61,397 bases of DNA from a virus: positions 1 through 61,397 of the IMG/VR virus record IMGVR_UViG_3300042566_000075, one strand, 5' to 3'. Position numbers and translations under genes: made by a program. Below the pieces are notes generated by a model. That model was not told the origin of the DNA and made no database searches. It was given only the letters and a program-made list of their open reading frames with translations. This document shows, piece after piece, positions 9,201 to 18,236 of this stretch; positions within the stretch are counted from its first letter, which is position 1; every line of letters begins with the position of its first letter.

Positions 9201-12200
9201 TCGCCAATAGCGTTGTAGCGATCCTTCAGGCCGCCGAGGAAATCAGCAGCAGTGTGCCCTTCGATGGTGGTGCCAATACCTTCATCCAATATGCTCTTTG
9301 TCTCCGCACGGACGTCTCCATCGGGAAAGTCTTGGGCGGCGTTTGACAGCTGCACTTTACGCAAGCCCCGACTAATTTTCTTGTCGGATTTCTCAGCCTT
9401 CTTAGCTATTTTCTCAGCTTTAGCTGCCTTACGTTTTTGGAACCGTGTGCTTGCCGGTCCGGCTTTATTACCTTCGCGCACGGCACGGTCATGGGCCATC
9501 GCAAGAATAGTGGTAATCTCCGCGTCAGAAAAAGCTGCCTTGATGCGCATACGACGAGCAAAGTCTTTTACGATAGCAGCTAACTTAGCAAACATACTCG
9601 CTTCGATCCGCCCTGCTTCAGACCGCTGTGCAAGTACTTCCTCGACTGCACGGGCAAGTGGGTCTGTATCTCCGCTATAAGCGTTTGGGTTTTGCGCACG
9701 CCAAGCGTCGGTCTCGGCCCGTAGGTTACGGTTGGTATCATACATACCCCGCATCATCTTATCCAGACGCTGCCGAAACTGCTTCGCAAGACCGATATGA
9801 CCCAGCGTTTCATGGAAAAGAGTAGCTATGGCTTCTTCAGCAGTGTTGAGGTTATCAGCCACGATATAGACGTTACCGTCAGTATCCACTACGCCAGAAG
9901 GACTTAGCGCCTCTCCGCTAGTGATAGCCCCTTGAACTGAAGCAGGTAAGTCAGCCACCGACTGGACAACACTTGGTGCTTGCACGCCTGTGCGTTGCGC
10001 TACAGCTGCTACAATGGGAGTAACTTGGTCTACCGTGATATTACCGGGTTCACCGGGACGGAAGCGTTCGCCACTTATGGCCCGTTCAGCATATCGGGTC
10101 TTAGCCCCTTCGAGGACCGCACGAATTTCTTCGACTGGTTTACGACGGCTTTCAGTGGCAGTGGCAAGGAGGTTGTATGCCTTATCGTCTATCTGTTGCC
10201 CAACCTCTTCGTCCCAACGTGCAGTTTCAATCTCCTCAAGGAGAACGTCATAAGGGTCGGTTTCCGGCGCTACTTCCTCAACGGGTGCAACAGCTACCTC
10301 AGGTGCGATCTCTTCGGCTACTGGTGCGGGCTCAAGTGCGACCTCTTCGGTTACTGGCGCAACTTCTTCGGTTGCTAGCTCACGCGCTGCAATCTCTTGC
10401 CGCAGGGTTGCCTCGGCTTCAGCGTCCGCAGCTTCTTGTGCTGCTAGTTCTTGACGTCGCGTATCGACATAACCTTGTACATCTTCCTGTACAGCTACAT
10501 CGGGCGCAGCCACTATCTCAGGCGCAGCCGCTATCTCAGGCGCAGCCGCTATCTCAGGCGCAGCCGCTATCTCAGGCGCAGCCGCTATCTCAGGCGCAGC
10601 CGCTATCTCAGGCGCAGCCGCTATCTCAGGCGTAGGTGCAGGCGCAATGCCCACTTCACGCGCGCTTGCTTGGGCTATCGTTGGGATGGAGTCAGGGGCG
10701 GGGGCAGTGACTGATTTAATCGCAGCAGCAACAGGAGCTGCAGCTTGCACATCTAGTGGAGGAGCTGCAGGTGCAGCCTCAACAGTAGCCGCAGGAGGCG
10801 GAGGTGGGGCAGCAAACTTCTTGCCAGTAACCGCTTCCAGCGCAACCACGGGGTCACCACCATGCTTACCATTCGCAAGCTGGTTCTTAGCCATATCAAA
10901 CTGCTTTTGGTCAACGTCGTTCACATTGACGAGGGGATTATTGAGTATCGTGTCGTTCAGTAGCTGCCTAGCCGTGTCAACGCGTGTAGTCAGCTTGACT
11001 TTCTTATCCGCAAGGATGTTCTTAGCTTCGTCTAGTGCACCGACTCCCGCGTCCGTGCCAGTTGTAGGAACTGATACGCCAGAAACAGACTGCTCCAGTC
11101 CTCCTCCGACAGTCTCTCCAACGTCTGCAGCACCCGGTGCGGATGATGCGGTTCCGATATCAGCAGCAGCGCCTGCTCCACTTCCTCCGAGGTCATCCAC
11201 TCCGGTATCAGCATCAGCGACATCTATAGCTCCTTCCGCAGCTTCAAGGTTACGACGTGCAACCGCTTCAGCGACTTCTTGCTTCATGTTATATGCGGTG
11301 CGTAGGCGAGCGACCTCTGCTTCAAACGCAGCTTCTTCCGCTGGCATGCCCGCACGAAGCGCGGCAGTCTCAACCCGCTTAGCTACATTTTCTTCCTGAC
11401 GCGTTAACCGTCGGTCACCAAAGCCTTCAGTCGCACCTGCCACTGCACCTAGACCCGCGCCAGCAATACCTTCAAGCGTACCGGAACTAACCACGCCGCG
11501 CATGGTGTCAACGTCAAAGCCTTCGCGTTGAAGAGCGAGGTTCGTGGCAAGTTGTTCTTGTGCTCCCTGAACAAACTCAGGGACACCTTCCTTAGCTGCG
11601 ACACCCAATGCACGGCGACCTACGCCTTTAGCAGCTGCCTCTCCAGCTTCCGCTGCGGCAAGACGCCCAAACACACGCTGGCCTACCACCCTAGATAGAG
11701 CGCCTTCAATACCAGAAACACCTGATACCGCGCCTAAGCCGCCGCTAAGTAGGATTTGACCAAGGTTTTTCCCACTATATGCTTGCGCTGCGTCGGCAAG
11801 TGCTTCGGCCTTAGCTTCTGGTACACCTGCTTTTATATATTCTTCGCGCACTGCGTCATATATAGCGTTCTTAGCGGTACCTAGCCCCATGACGCCGCCG
11901 ACGAGAGCACCTGTACCCCCAACAACAGCGGCAGGAGCACCCGCATAAGTAGCAGCGGCAGTAGCCCCTATGGGTGCCGCCGCCGTACCAAAAGCCTGTG
12001 TAAGTGTATCAATCGGAGCTACAGCAAAGGCATTAATACCTGCGGCCACCTGCTGAAGAACGCCTTTGTTTTCGGCTTCTTTTAAGATTTTAGACTGCTT
12101 TTGTGCATCCTCTTTAGAGGACGCAGACATATATTCGTCAACCATCCCCTGCACATCTTTGATTGCTTTACGGACTTTTGTCCCTGCACCCGCAGCACCA

Positions 12201-12514
12201 GCGATAGCCTCAATACCGGCCCCGGTGCCTTTCATAATCCCCATGGGTATATCAGCTAAAAAGGCAAGTGGTTTACCTACAAAAGGTATTTTCTCTAACG
12301 CTGTCTCTTTTACGGGTGTTGGCTGCGCAGCTTGGGTTTGAACCTTTTTCTTTGGTCGGCCTTTAGCCAGATGGTCTGCAATCTGCTCAAAGGAGTAGCC
12401 AGCAGCCTGCGCACCTTGGACATCGAATTTATGCTCGCCCGCAAGGAAATAGGCTATTTGCGCGTCAGAGTATCCGGCCCTACGCGCAGCATCTATATCA
12501 AAAGTGCGGGGCAT
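6287..12514 (-). CDS. Giant virion polyprotein / ejection protein with metallopeptidase-like motif
   Basis: At 2075 residues this is the largest gene and the last of the late block. The start ATG lies 8 nt after AGGAG. The N-terminus has two tandem copies of a short motif (RRAGYSDAQIAYFLAGEH; QAAGYSFEQIADHLAKG). Hydrophobic Gly/Ala-rich helices follow at about 140-290. A low-complexity region at about 629-670 contains PEIAAA repeats. Near residue 900 is FHETLGHIGLAKQF, an HExxH-type zinc-peptidase signature known from phage polyvalent proteins. The C-terminal third resembles the PLxRFG-type region of such proteins, with hydrophobic segments around RALFLFKQYAVN. Proteins of this size and composition in podovirus-like phages are carried in the capsid and ejected into the cell; that role is inferred here. 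Confidence 0.75.
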   Translation of the reverse strand: MPRTFDIDAARRAGYSDAQIAYFLAGEHKFDVQGAQAAGYSFEQIADHLAKGRPKKKVQTQAAQPTPVKETALEKIPFVGKPLAFLADIPMGIMKGTGAGIEAIAGAAGAGTKVRKAIKDVQGMVDEYMSASSKEDAQKQSKILKEAENKGVLQQVAAGINAFAVAPIDTLTQAFGTAAAPIGATAAATYAGAPAAVVGGTGALVGGVMGLGTAKNAIYDAVREEYIKAGVPEAKAEALADAAQAYSGKNLGQILLSGGLGAVSGVSGIEGALSRVVGQRVFGRLAAAEAGEAAAKGVGRRALGVAAKEGVPEFVQGAQEQLATNLALQREGFDVDTMRGVVSSGTLEGIAGAGLGAVAGATEGFGDRRLTRQEENVAKRVETAALRAGMPAEEAAFEAEVARLRTAYNMKQEVAEAVARRNLEAAEGAIDVADADTGVDDLGGSGAGAAADIGTASSAPGAADVGETVGGGLEQSVSGVSVPTTGTDAGVGALDEAKNILADKKVKLTTRVDTARQLLNDTILNNPLVNVNDVDQKQFDMAKNQLANGKHGGDPVVALEAVTGKKFAAPPPPPAATVEAAPAAPPLDVQAAAPVAAAIKSVTAPAPDSIPTIAQASAREVGIAPAPTPEIAAAPEIAAAPEIAAAPEIAAAPEIAAAPEIAAAPEIVAAPDVAVQEDVQGYVDTRRQELAAQEAADAEAEATLRQEIAARELATEEVAPVTEEVALEPAPVAEEIAPEVAVAPVEEVAPETDPYDVLLEEIETARWDEEVGQQIDDKAYNLLATATESRRKPVEEIRAVLEGAKTRYAERAISGERFRPGEPGNITVDQVTPIVAAVAQRTGVQAPSVVQSVADLPASVQGAITSGEALSPSGVVDTDGNVYIVADNLNTAEEAIATLFHETLGHIGLAKQFRQRLDKMMRGMYDTNRNLRAETDAWRAQNPNAYSGDTDPLARAVEEVLAQRSEAGRIEASMFAKLAAIVKDFARRMRIKAAFSDAEITTILAMAHDRAVREGNKAGPASTRFQKRKAAKAEKIAKKAEKSDKKISRGLRKVQLSNAAQDFPDGDVRAETKSILDEGIGTTIEGHTAADFLGGLKDRYNAIGDTMLKRILYALPSDGIIAWKEGEVPALRRIATLEDEARAERNAYLSGFAKISQRFAKFVGKNGQKVLGSTMHLARLNRVDPTAHDTVADALVNDPVVRRYEALIADKAATPKQKAAFKGKLTQRRTQIEEVYDLWEELGKQENGHKQYVEIRDYYKDMLSTTRTLLDEQIKKLDIDPASKKALLKAVRLEREKERVSKLESSDDEFPDVDPAIFPEQYFPFKRYGDYWLRVGKGDAGREFYAFESARARNNFLRKRARELKVPRTDGIFRIGNDITSLRENFQEESGMLQEIFSVINKASTQGKVDVSAIKDQIYQVYLMTLPERSIRKQFLHADNVTGFSADVFRNFKTTAFQYANQLTSLRYTQRIKNTIEEAKASLDGFPLDEAARLESFVVEIGERALEQINPEEPGRVVTRLNRAAFVWFLTSAATAVAQTTGIPVRVMPRLWTDYGYAKSSIMLAKYSKIWDSIGIVEEDDGELSYTGPTVGESQFVRSNPVLKRAFAMARDERSVFETQVAGILDSRATPDRASKYTPGQLAESTINGMSVLFNTSERITREIAFMMAFELEYNKSKDFDAAVDKAVGVVNDTLGNYSDFNRPRLMGTDVGRALFLFKQYAVNTTTFFYNNFRRILTGGKTGFLSVEDRLKAMNELTGVLLMGGLFHGITGFPLYSTIATIIDMLEADDDDEEAQLRRLRNPYTANDSDYRFRYEFMPSKFGEITIPGIDGLQHRLSDILVNGPISELSDINIGSRTTFDGLWFREGKPADTTSETIFRTLEANVPGLSLITGIGEGLTDMYKGDVVRGLEKVLPAAFKGVATTYRLSEEGAETRGELPMLAKSEITSSQLGAQLSGFGSTKLAQIQKERAARNKLFATAEKQRTSLLRDLNEAMYNFETNGSRDRTDMDAAGRKLVEYNKKHPVEPLVVTEETVQNSYDAFKRERDLQMRGSTFTKKEAPFALPGIQAAAPEK
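10503..10628. repeat. 18-bp tandem repeat, seven copies
   Basis: The unit GGCGCAGCCGCTATCTCA is repeated six times perfectly (10521-10628) after one copy with a single mismatch (10503-10520). On the minus strand it encodes a run of PEIAAA hexapeptides in the giant virion protein. It keeps frame, so copy-number change by slippage would lengthen or shorten a linker without breaking the gene. Confidence 0.97.
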
Positions 12515-12548
12515 TTAGTAAACTCCTGCAAACTTACTCAGACTATTA

Positions 12549-13913
12549 TTAGCCTTCTTCACCGTAGAACGTCTCTATGGGTACCAACGACTGCCCGGTA
12601 AGTAGAGGTGCTGGTGTCTTGCTGGATGCCCTACCCTCTGTAAAGGTTGTATACCCAGCCCCAAAATCACCCTTACCTAACCGATCAATAATACGCTCTG
12701 TGCTGGATGGAGCGTATGCCGCCACTTTTGCGGCCTGCAGTGACACTAGCTGACCTGCCCTCTGCGTAGCATTTGACATCTTAGCGATAAGTAATTGGAC
12801 GGCATCACTCCGCTTCGCAAGCTCTATCTGAACAGCACGGTCTTTCATAGCTTCGGCTAGCGTACCATATTTCATGGTCATTTCCATAGCCAAATTCGCA
12901 GCTTCACGAGCGGACTTGTTGCTTATTCCTTCCTGTTCAGCCAACGACTTAACCGCATCACGCACTTCAGCACGCTGCTCCTTGACCCCAGCCTCAAAAC
13001 CGGGCAGCGCCGCACCGAGACCTGCGGTAGCAGATTGCAGTATAGAGCCCGGTGCATTTGCCATCGCAACCCCTGCCCTAATCATCGCCATATTAATATT
13101 TTCTTTGCGGCGCTTCTTTTGCTCTCCCTCGTCGAGGGACTTTTCAAGCTCCTTAGTCAGTCGGTCGCTGTACTTGGTCTGCTGGTTAGCCATCGCTTTA
13201 ATCGCTGCCAAGTTATCCTTGGGCGCTCCTGACACACCATACATAGATGCCGGGATGCCTTCAAAGGTTGGGAGTTTAATCGGTATCGGGGCTTTAGCAG
13301 CTCCCTGACCAGATACGACAATCTCATTAGTTGCGCTCGCAGGTGGGACATATTCGCTGTCTAGCTGAGCTAGATATGCCTTTTCTGCTTCTTCTGCTGC
13401 TATTTCTTCCGGTGTTTTTTCCTTAACAGGGCCACCCTCAAAAAACGCAACCATGCCGCCACCTGCGTAGCCGTCGTCGAAGCCACCGTTGGTAGGCTCA
13501 TCAAACATAGTGTCAGGTACGGGTAAAGTAGCTAAACCACCTTCGGCCATACCTTGAGGAGGCGGAGCCATACCCATATCTTGAGGAGGCGGAGCCATAC
13601 CCTGCGGTGGAGGGGCCATAGGAGGCGGAGCACCCATACCTTGCGCCGGAGCGGGCGGAGCACCCATAGGCGGAGGGGCTCCCATAGGAGCCATTTGTGG
13701 TTGGCCACCACCTAGAACTTGTTGCGCAACAGACGGTGCCTGCCCAGCTTCCATAACCTGTGCGGAACGCATACGGTCAATAAACATACCGGCAAGTACG
13801 GCAGCAGTAGGGTCAACGACGCCCATTTGCGCAGCTTGCGCAATACGCTGCTTGTTACCAGCATACTCTTTAGCGATGTCTTCTGGTGCTTGAATGCTGA
13901 ACGGCTTAGCCAA
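12549..13913 (-). CDS. Internal virion/ejection-type protein, Pro-Met-Gly rich
   Basis: A 454-residue protein that starts at TTG, supported by a perfect AAGGAG 7 nt upstream; no ATG occurs nearby. Residues 1-60 are helical. About 60-125 is a low-complexity repeat of MAPPPQGM/MGAPP units. Next come GMAEGGLATLP and YAGGGMVAFFEGGPV, instances of an A-x-G-G motif shared with other virion proteins here. From about 230 the chain is Ala/Lys-rich and predicted helical. It lies directly upstream of the giant protein and probably belongs to the same internal-core or ejection set. Confidence 0.6.
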   Translation of the reverse strand: MAKPFSIQAPEDIAKEYAGNKQRIAQAAQMGVVDPTAAVLAGMFIDRMRSAQVMEAGQAPSVAQQVLGGGQPQMAPMGAPPPMGAPPAPAQGMGAPPPMAPPPQGMAPPPQDMGMAPPPQGMAEGGLATLPVPDTMFDEPTNGGFDDGYAGGGMVAFFEGGPVKEKTPEEIAAEEAEKAYLAQLDSEYVPPASATNEIVVSGQGAAKAPIPIKLPTFEGIPASMYGVSGAPKDNLAAIKAMANQQTKYSDRLTKELEKSLDEGEQKKRRKENINMAMIRAGVAMANAPGSILQSATAGLGAALPGFEAGVKEQRAEVRDAVKSLAEQEGISNKSAREAANLAMEMTMKYGTLAEAMKDRAVQIELAKRSDAVQLLIAKMSNATQRAGQLVSLQAAKVAAYAPSSTERIIDRLGKGDFGAGYTTFTEGRASSKTPAPLLTGQSLVPIETFYGEEG

Positions 13914-13924
13914 CTTATATCTCC

Positions 13925-15346
13925 TTAACCGGATAACGACCTATACGCACCGAGCGCACCTAAGCCGGTACCAAGTACCTGAGAAGCCATAGATGGGTTC
14001 TGGCCATACGTAATGTTGGTCGTGTTAAGACCTACAGGCAGACCGCGTAGCAGATTGCTCATATACCCCAACTGCTCGATAGGATAGTCACGTTGACGCA
14101 GGAAGTCAGCATAATACTGGTCGAGCCGCTGCTGTTCCATAGCCTGTGCTTGTGATGCCGCCGTAGTCTGCGCGCCAAGCCGCTGCAAGTCAGCCTGCTG
14201 CTGGTACTGCCCAAGGTTACCAAGGGTCTGCGCCATCTGCCCAGTCTGCCCGAAGGCAGCCAGTTGGTTCTGTGCACCAAACTGGTTCGACTGTTCCGCG
14301 AGGCGCTGCGCTTCAAGCGCCGCCTGCTGGTTAGCAAGCAAGCCCTGCATACCTGTCTGAGTGCCCAACTGCTGTGTACCAAGAGCCGCCTGTAGATTGC
14401 TTTGGCCCACTTGTAACCGTGATTGTTGGTTAGCGAGGGCTGCACGAAGTGCTTGGTCGGCGTTCATACCCTGTGTCTGCAGCTGTGCTGCAAGGTTCTG
14501 TACGTTGGCTTGGCTAGATGCGTCCAAGTTAGCAAGGGCTGCGCGTAGTCCGGTCTCAGTACCCAACTGTTGCGTGCTAAGTTTAGACTGCAGGTTAGCC
14601 TGTTCCGCAGCCTGCCGAGCTTGTTGCTCAGTGTTAAACTGCTGCATAGCTGCGCCATATGCACTCTGCATGCCTTGCGCTTCGATATCGCCCATCTGTT
14701 GTCCAAGGGCACGTTCACGCTCTGTGGCAGCGAGAAGTTGGCGGGCACCGCCATAAGTACCCTGACGCGCAGCGCCGAGGTCTTGAGCTAACTGCCCCTT
14801 GCGGGCATCAGTAACCGCTTCGCGCTTCTGTACGTCGAGCACGTTGCGCATATATGGCGACATATACCGCTCAGTCATACCCTGTTGGGTTACGCTGTCT
14901 GGGGCAGCCATCTGATATGCAGTGAGTTCTGGTTTAAACTGCGTCTGGGCAGCCTGCATCTGCGGAGCATTATATTTACCCGCTACGACATCCCCAGCGT
15001 CTTGCATCCGGTACTGCTGCAGTTCAGGCAACCCGACTTGTTGCGCAGTAAACTGAGCAGGTGTGTAATTAGCAGCGCGAAGCGAACCCTGACCGGCAAG
15101 TGCAGCAAGCCCCGAAGCGTCTGCAAACTGCTTGGGCGCTGTCATGTCGAGGTAGTTCTGCTGGATTTGTTCCTGAGCAGGCGTAAAGCCAGCGATCCGC
15201 TCGTACTTATACGGGGAATAGCCTTCGTTAGACCACGCCTGCGTACGCTGCATCACATTCTCAAAATACGGTCTTGCGTATTCCGGTATGGTGTTTGTAG
15301 TCGTGTTTACAGTCTGTTGAGTTGGTGTACTAGAACCGCCAGCCAT
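13925..15346 (-). CDS. Gln/Ala-rich internal virion protein
   Basis: A 473-residue protein with ATG 6 nt after AGGAG. After a short N-terminal segment (TNTIPEYARPYFENVMQRTQ) the protein is dominated by Gln and Ala, with repeated units such as LQAALGTQQLGTQTGMQ that predict long helices. It has no cysteine-rich or catalytic motif. Its place among ejection-type genes and its composition resemble internal core proteins of podovirus-like phages. Function is inferred from context only. Confidence 0.6.
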   Translation of the reverse strand: MAGGSSTPTQQTVNTTTNTIPEYARPYFENVMQRTQAWSNEGYSPYKYERIAGFTPAQEQIQQNYLDMTAPKQFADASGLAALAGQGSLRAANYTPAQFTAQQVGLPELQQYRMQDAGDVVAGKYNAPQMQAAQTQFKPELTAYQMAAPDSVTQQGMTERYMSPYMRNVLDVQKREAVTDARKGQLAQDLGAARQGTYGGARQLLAATERERALGQQMGDIEAQGMQSAYGAAMQQFNTEQQARQAAEQANLQSKLSTQQLGTETGLRAALANLDASSQANVQNLAAQLQTQGMNADQALRAALANQQSRLQVGQSNLQAALGTQQLGTQTGMQGLLANQQAALEAQRLAEQSNQFGAQNQLAAFGQTGQMAQTLGNLGQYQQQADLQRLGAQTTAASQAQAMEQQRLDQYYADFLRQRDYPIEQLGYMSNLLRGLPVGLNTTNITYGQNPSMASQVLGTGLGALGAYRSLSG

Positions 15347-15349
15347 AAC

Positions 15350-15781
15350 TTACTCCTGTATATCCAATGGTAGCTCGAATGACTGTAGGGCAGACTTGTA
15401 CCCCTCATCCCGAAACACCCGTTCCCAACCTACACGCCCATGCGCTTCTATCGCGTCACACTTATTGTCCTTAGCCCATTTACGGAGCATGTCCAACATA
15501 GGCTTTTTCCATGTTGGGCTTTCCTTACCGCCGCACATCTCTAAGGAGAGGTAACGCTTACGCGGATAGTCTATGAACCGAGTTATTACGGCGCCCTTTA
15601 TATCATCACCGTCAAAAGCAATCCATAGCGGATAATCATATTCTAGTATGAGACCTAGTACGTCTTCGGTCTCATATTTACCTCGGCTGTGGGCAACGGC
15701 ATCTCGCACATACTGCTCTACCTGTGGCCATATGTTAGGCACAAGCTCTTTGGGCACAGCAGATATCAGGACTTCACTCAT
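15350..15781 (-). CDS. GNAT-like protein (T7 gp13-type neighbour of core proteins)
   Basis: A 143-residue protein whose ATG overlaps the stop of the 806-residue gene (ATGA), so the two are coupled. The pattern DYPLWIAFDGDDIKGAVITR, then a strand (RYLSLEMCGGKE) and a helix (MLDMLRKWAKDNKC), then WERVFRDEGYKSA resembles the GNAT acetyltransferase fold. Similar small GNAT-like proteins sit among the internal virion genes of T7-like phages (gp13 family). A clear acetyl-CoA binding RxxGxG/A loop is not visible, so enzymatic activity is doubtful. Confidence 0.55.
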   Translation of the reverse strand: MSEVLISAVPKELVPNIWPQVEQYVRDAVAHSRGKYETEDVLGLILEYDYPLWIAFDGDDIKGAVITRFIDYPRKRYLSLEMCGGKESPTWKKPMLDMLRKWAKDNKCDAIEAHGRVGWERVFRDEGYKSALQSFELPLDIQE

Positions 15782-18198
15782 GCTAGCCCCTTAGCAAGCT
15801 TCGTGTCTTGTCCACGCCCAGCGCGTTTGCGTGCTTTGTGGGCCTTTTCCATCATGGCATAGAGCTTCTGCGTACCGCGCTTCGCACTACCACCGCCAAG
15901 GCGCTTTACAGCTTTGGGTTGGAAGATAACTTCGTCGCGGGCTACGCGTGCTTCTTGTTTGCCACCGATCCGTGCAGGGACAGAGTCGCTTACCCCATCA
16001 CCGCGACCGCGCACTGGCTGGCCGCCTAGCCGTTGAAGGAGTTCAATACCAGCGTTGCTGCTACCGTTACCGAGTTCTGAAACTGTGCGGGCGTCAACTA
16101 CAAAGGCTCCGTTATGCATGTTTACCGGTCCCCCTGCAGCAAGTTCTGGGTTGTTAGGCATACCAAACTCTGCATTGCCGCCACCGCCACCGCCATATTG
16201 CTTAGCGAGCGCATCAAAGAACGCATCTGTGCCGATAAGTGATGCTAGGTTAGCATTTGGGTTAGTCTGCACTGCACCTGCGGAAGGCCCAAAGCCGAAG
16301 TCCATCTCGCCGCCTACGTTTCCGGTATCCATAACGGTACCTGCATTCGGGTTAGGTTGCCGGTTAGCCTGCTGGTTATAGATGTTCATGTACGGACTGT
16401 TTAGGTCAAAGCCTGCAAGGCCATCAAAACCTGTATAACCCCTATTGCTGGCAGGTCCCGCTGTGTTGGCGGGTCCTGCTGTGCTGGTAGTTTTAGGTAG
16501 ACCAAAATCTAATTCCCCACCAGTACCGGTAGTTGTTGAGGCAGGTGTCGTAGTAGAAGGCGTGGTGGTACCAGCGGCAGCGGCAGCGGCAGCGGCGCGG
16601 GCCGCAGCATTAGCTTGTGCGGCAGCACGGATACGCTCAGAAGGCGAACCACCAACATAAGTACGTGAAGCAGTGATTGCTCCGGGTGATGTTTGGTAAC
16701 GTGCAGTAGCTTCTGGTAGCTTTGCAAACAGTTCCGAACCCATGGTATATGGGTCGCGCTTATCAGTGACGAAGTCATCCTTCTGCGTGAACTTCGGCGT
16801 GTACAGGTCTTTAAGCGTCTGTACACCGGGGCTATCGTATGTAGCACCGGGTATATCTGGACGGTCGGTAAGCGTCGCACCTGTACCGGTACCCGGAGTT
16901 ACACCGCCTCCGCCTCCGCCGCCGCCTCCGCCGCCGCCTCCATCCGTAACTGTGGAGGGTTTATATACTTGAGGTTTATCGTCTATAGCAGGTGCAGCAG
17001 GGGGTTTAGCCCGCGCAATCAGGTCATCAAGCGCTGCTATATCATTGCTAAACAACGTCTGAAACTGACCACGGTGTAGCTTTTGGTTACCGAGAGCACT
17101 TTGCAGCCCACTTGTTATCGTCTTTGCAAAATCAGTATCAGCCGCTCCCGCTGCCTTCAGCGCTGCTAGCTTCGCATCAAACGTCTTCGCATAGTCGCTA
17201 CGGTCAAACCCAAGGTCGTCAAGTGGGTTATCGGGGTTATCAATAGGACCACCCTCTGCGTAGCCACGGCGCTCACCGGACGCAGTCAGGTAGCCGATTG
17301 GGTTGACTTCATCGAAGAACTGGATTTCGCCCTCGCCTTCAACCCTAGGGTCAAACTTGCGCGGTATTGTGCGGTACGGACCTTCGTACTTGAACTGATA
17401 ACCCTCTTCGTCGGGATTGAAAGGTTTGTATGTAGGCTGCGAGGCATCCGAAATACCACTTAGTACACCCATACCCGCGATCATCGGAGCGTTCTTAGCA
17501 ATGATACCGGGAGTACCAGCAGGGAGGCCAGCACGTGCAGCAGCACCGAAGTTTTGAGCCAGACCAGCAAGACCCGTTTTAGCTGCTGTAGTACCAGCAG
17601 TGTTGGCCAGCATACTGTCCGCCGCAAGGTCACGCGCAAAGTTAGCAGATGATCCAAAACCCCCAGCGGTCGATCCCGCTGCTGTTGACGCTAGTTTAGT
17701 TCCAGTAGCCGCAGGTGCGAGACCACCAGCAAGCGAAGCGCCGCCATATGCTTGGAGACCGGCCATCAGACCTTTCGAGAGGCTACCTGTTTTAGCGACA
17801 GAGCCAGCAGCAACAAGGCCAGCAGCAGCAAGGGGGCCGACACCGGGTATAAAGTTAAGTCCGATACCAAGGAGTGTAGGTAACAGCTTCTTGAGGAAGC
17901 CAGCTTCAGGAAGGCCAGTCTCTGGGTTAATAGTAAGTGAGCCACCATGCGCCATAGCTAGGCCTTGGAGGCTGTTAACCTCGCCGGGTGTCATATGGAC
18001 AAGCATGGAGTCATCGCCACGACCGTAGCTCTGAAGCTCCTTTGCCATAGGATTAGCAGTCACAGAGAGACCACCCTGCGCAGGGAGGCCACCAGACATA
18101 CCCGGAACTTGCTGACCAAGCACGGGAGGATTACCCATAGTAGGCCTCATGCCACCTACCGGTGTATATGTTGGCGGAGCCGTTTGTACGTCCATCAT
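15778..18198 (-). CDS. Large virion-associated protein with poly-Gly linker
   Basis: An 806-residue protein. The first of two ATGs is preceded by AGGA at 6 nt. The N-terminal part has DSMLVHMTPGEVNSLQGLA followed by a Gly/Ala-rich hydrophobic stretch (about 85-160) that could insert in a membrane. In the middle are a run of 13 glycines (about 16900-16940) and an Ala tract; the C-terminal part has HNGAFVVDARTVSELG and a basic tail. Copies of the A-x-G-G motif occur (MAHGGSL, YAEGGPI, LAAGGPV). It starts the four-gene group of large internal proteins. A role in ejection or the inner channel is inferred. Confidence 0.6.
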   Translation of the reverse strand: MMDVQTAPPTYTPVGGMRPTMGNPPVLGQQVPGMSGGLPAQGGLSVTANPMAKELQSYGRGDDSMLVHMTPGEVNSLQGLAMAHGGSLTINPETGLPEAGFLKKLLPTLLGIGLNFIPGVGPLAAAGLVAAGSVAKTGSLSKGLMAGLQAYGGASLAGGLAPAATGTKLASTAAGSTAGGFGSSANFARDLAADSMLANTAGTTAAKTGLAGLAQNFGAAARAGLPAGTPGIIAKNAPMIAGMGVLSGISDASQPTYKPFNPDEEGYQFKYEGPYRTIPRKFDPRVEGEGEIQFFDEVNPIGYLTASGERRGYAEGGPIDNPDNPLDDLGFDRSDYAKTFDAKLAALKAAGAADTDFAKTITSGLQSALGNQKLHRGQFQTLFSNDIAALDDLIARAKPPAAPAIDDKPQVYKPSTVTDGGGGGGGGGGGGGVTPGTGTGATLTDRPDIPGATYDSPGVQTLKDLYTPKFTQKDDFVTDKRDPYTMGSELFAKLPEATARYQTSPGAITASRTYVGGSPSERIRAAAQANAAARAAAAAAAAGTTTPSTTTPASTTTGTGGELDFGLPKTTSTAGPANTAGPASNRGYTGFDGLAGFDLNSPYMNIYNQQANRQPNPNAGTVMDTGNVGGEMDFGFGPSAGAVQTNPNANLASLIGTDAFFDALAKQYGGGGGGNAEFGMPNNPELAAGGPVNMHNGAFVVDARTVSELGNGSSNAGIELLQRLGGQPVRGRGDGVSDSVPARIGGKQEARVARDEVIFQPKAVKRLGGGSAKRGTQKLYAMMEKAHKARKRAGRGQDTKLAKGLA

Positions 18199-18236
18199 GC
18201 TAATTCCTACCTTATCCCGTCGCTTATAGCATCAAC

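Noticed and set aside
10503-10628. CRISPR array
   Set aside because: Repeats are contiguous 18-bp units without spacers and are in frame within a gene.
10177-11399. Long plus-strand ORFs opposite the giant protein
   Set aside because: They mirror low-complexity repeats (LSQAQP runs) of the coding strand and have no ribosome site.
14059-14756. Opposite-strand and alternate-frame ORFs over the Gln/Ala-rich gene
   Set aside because: Composition follows the CAG/GCA repeats of the real gene.
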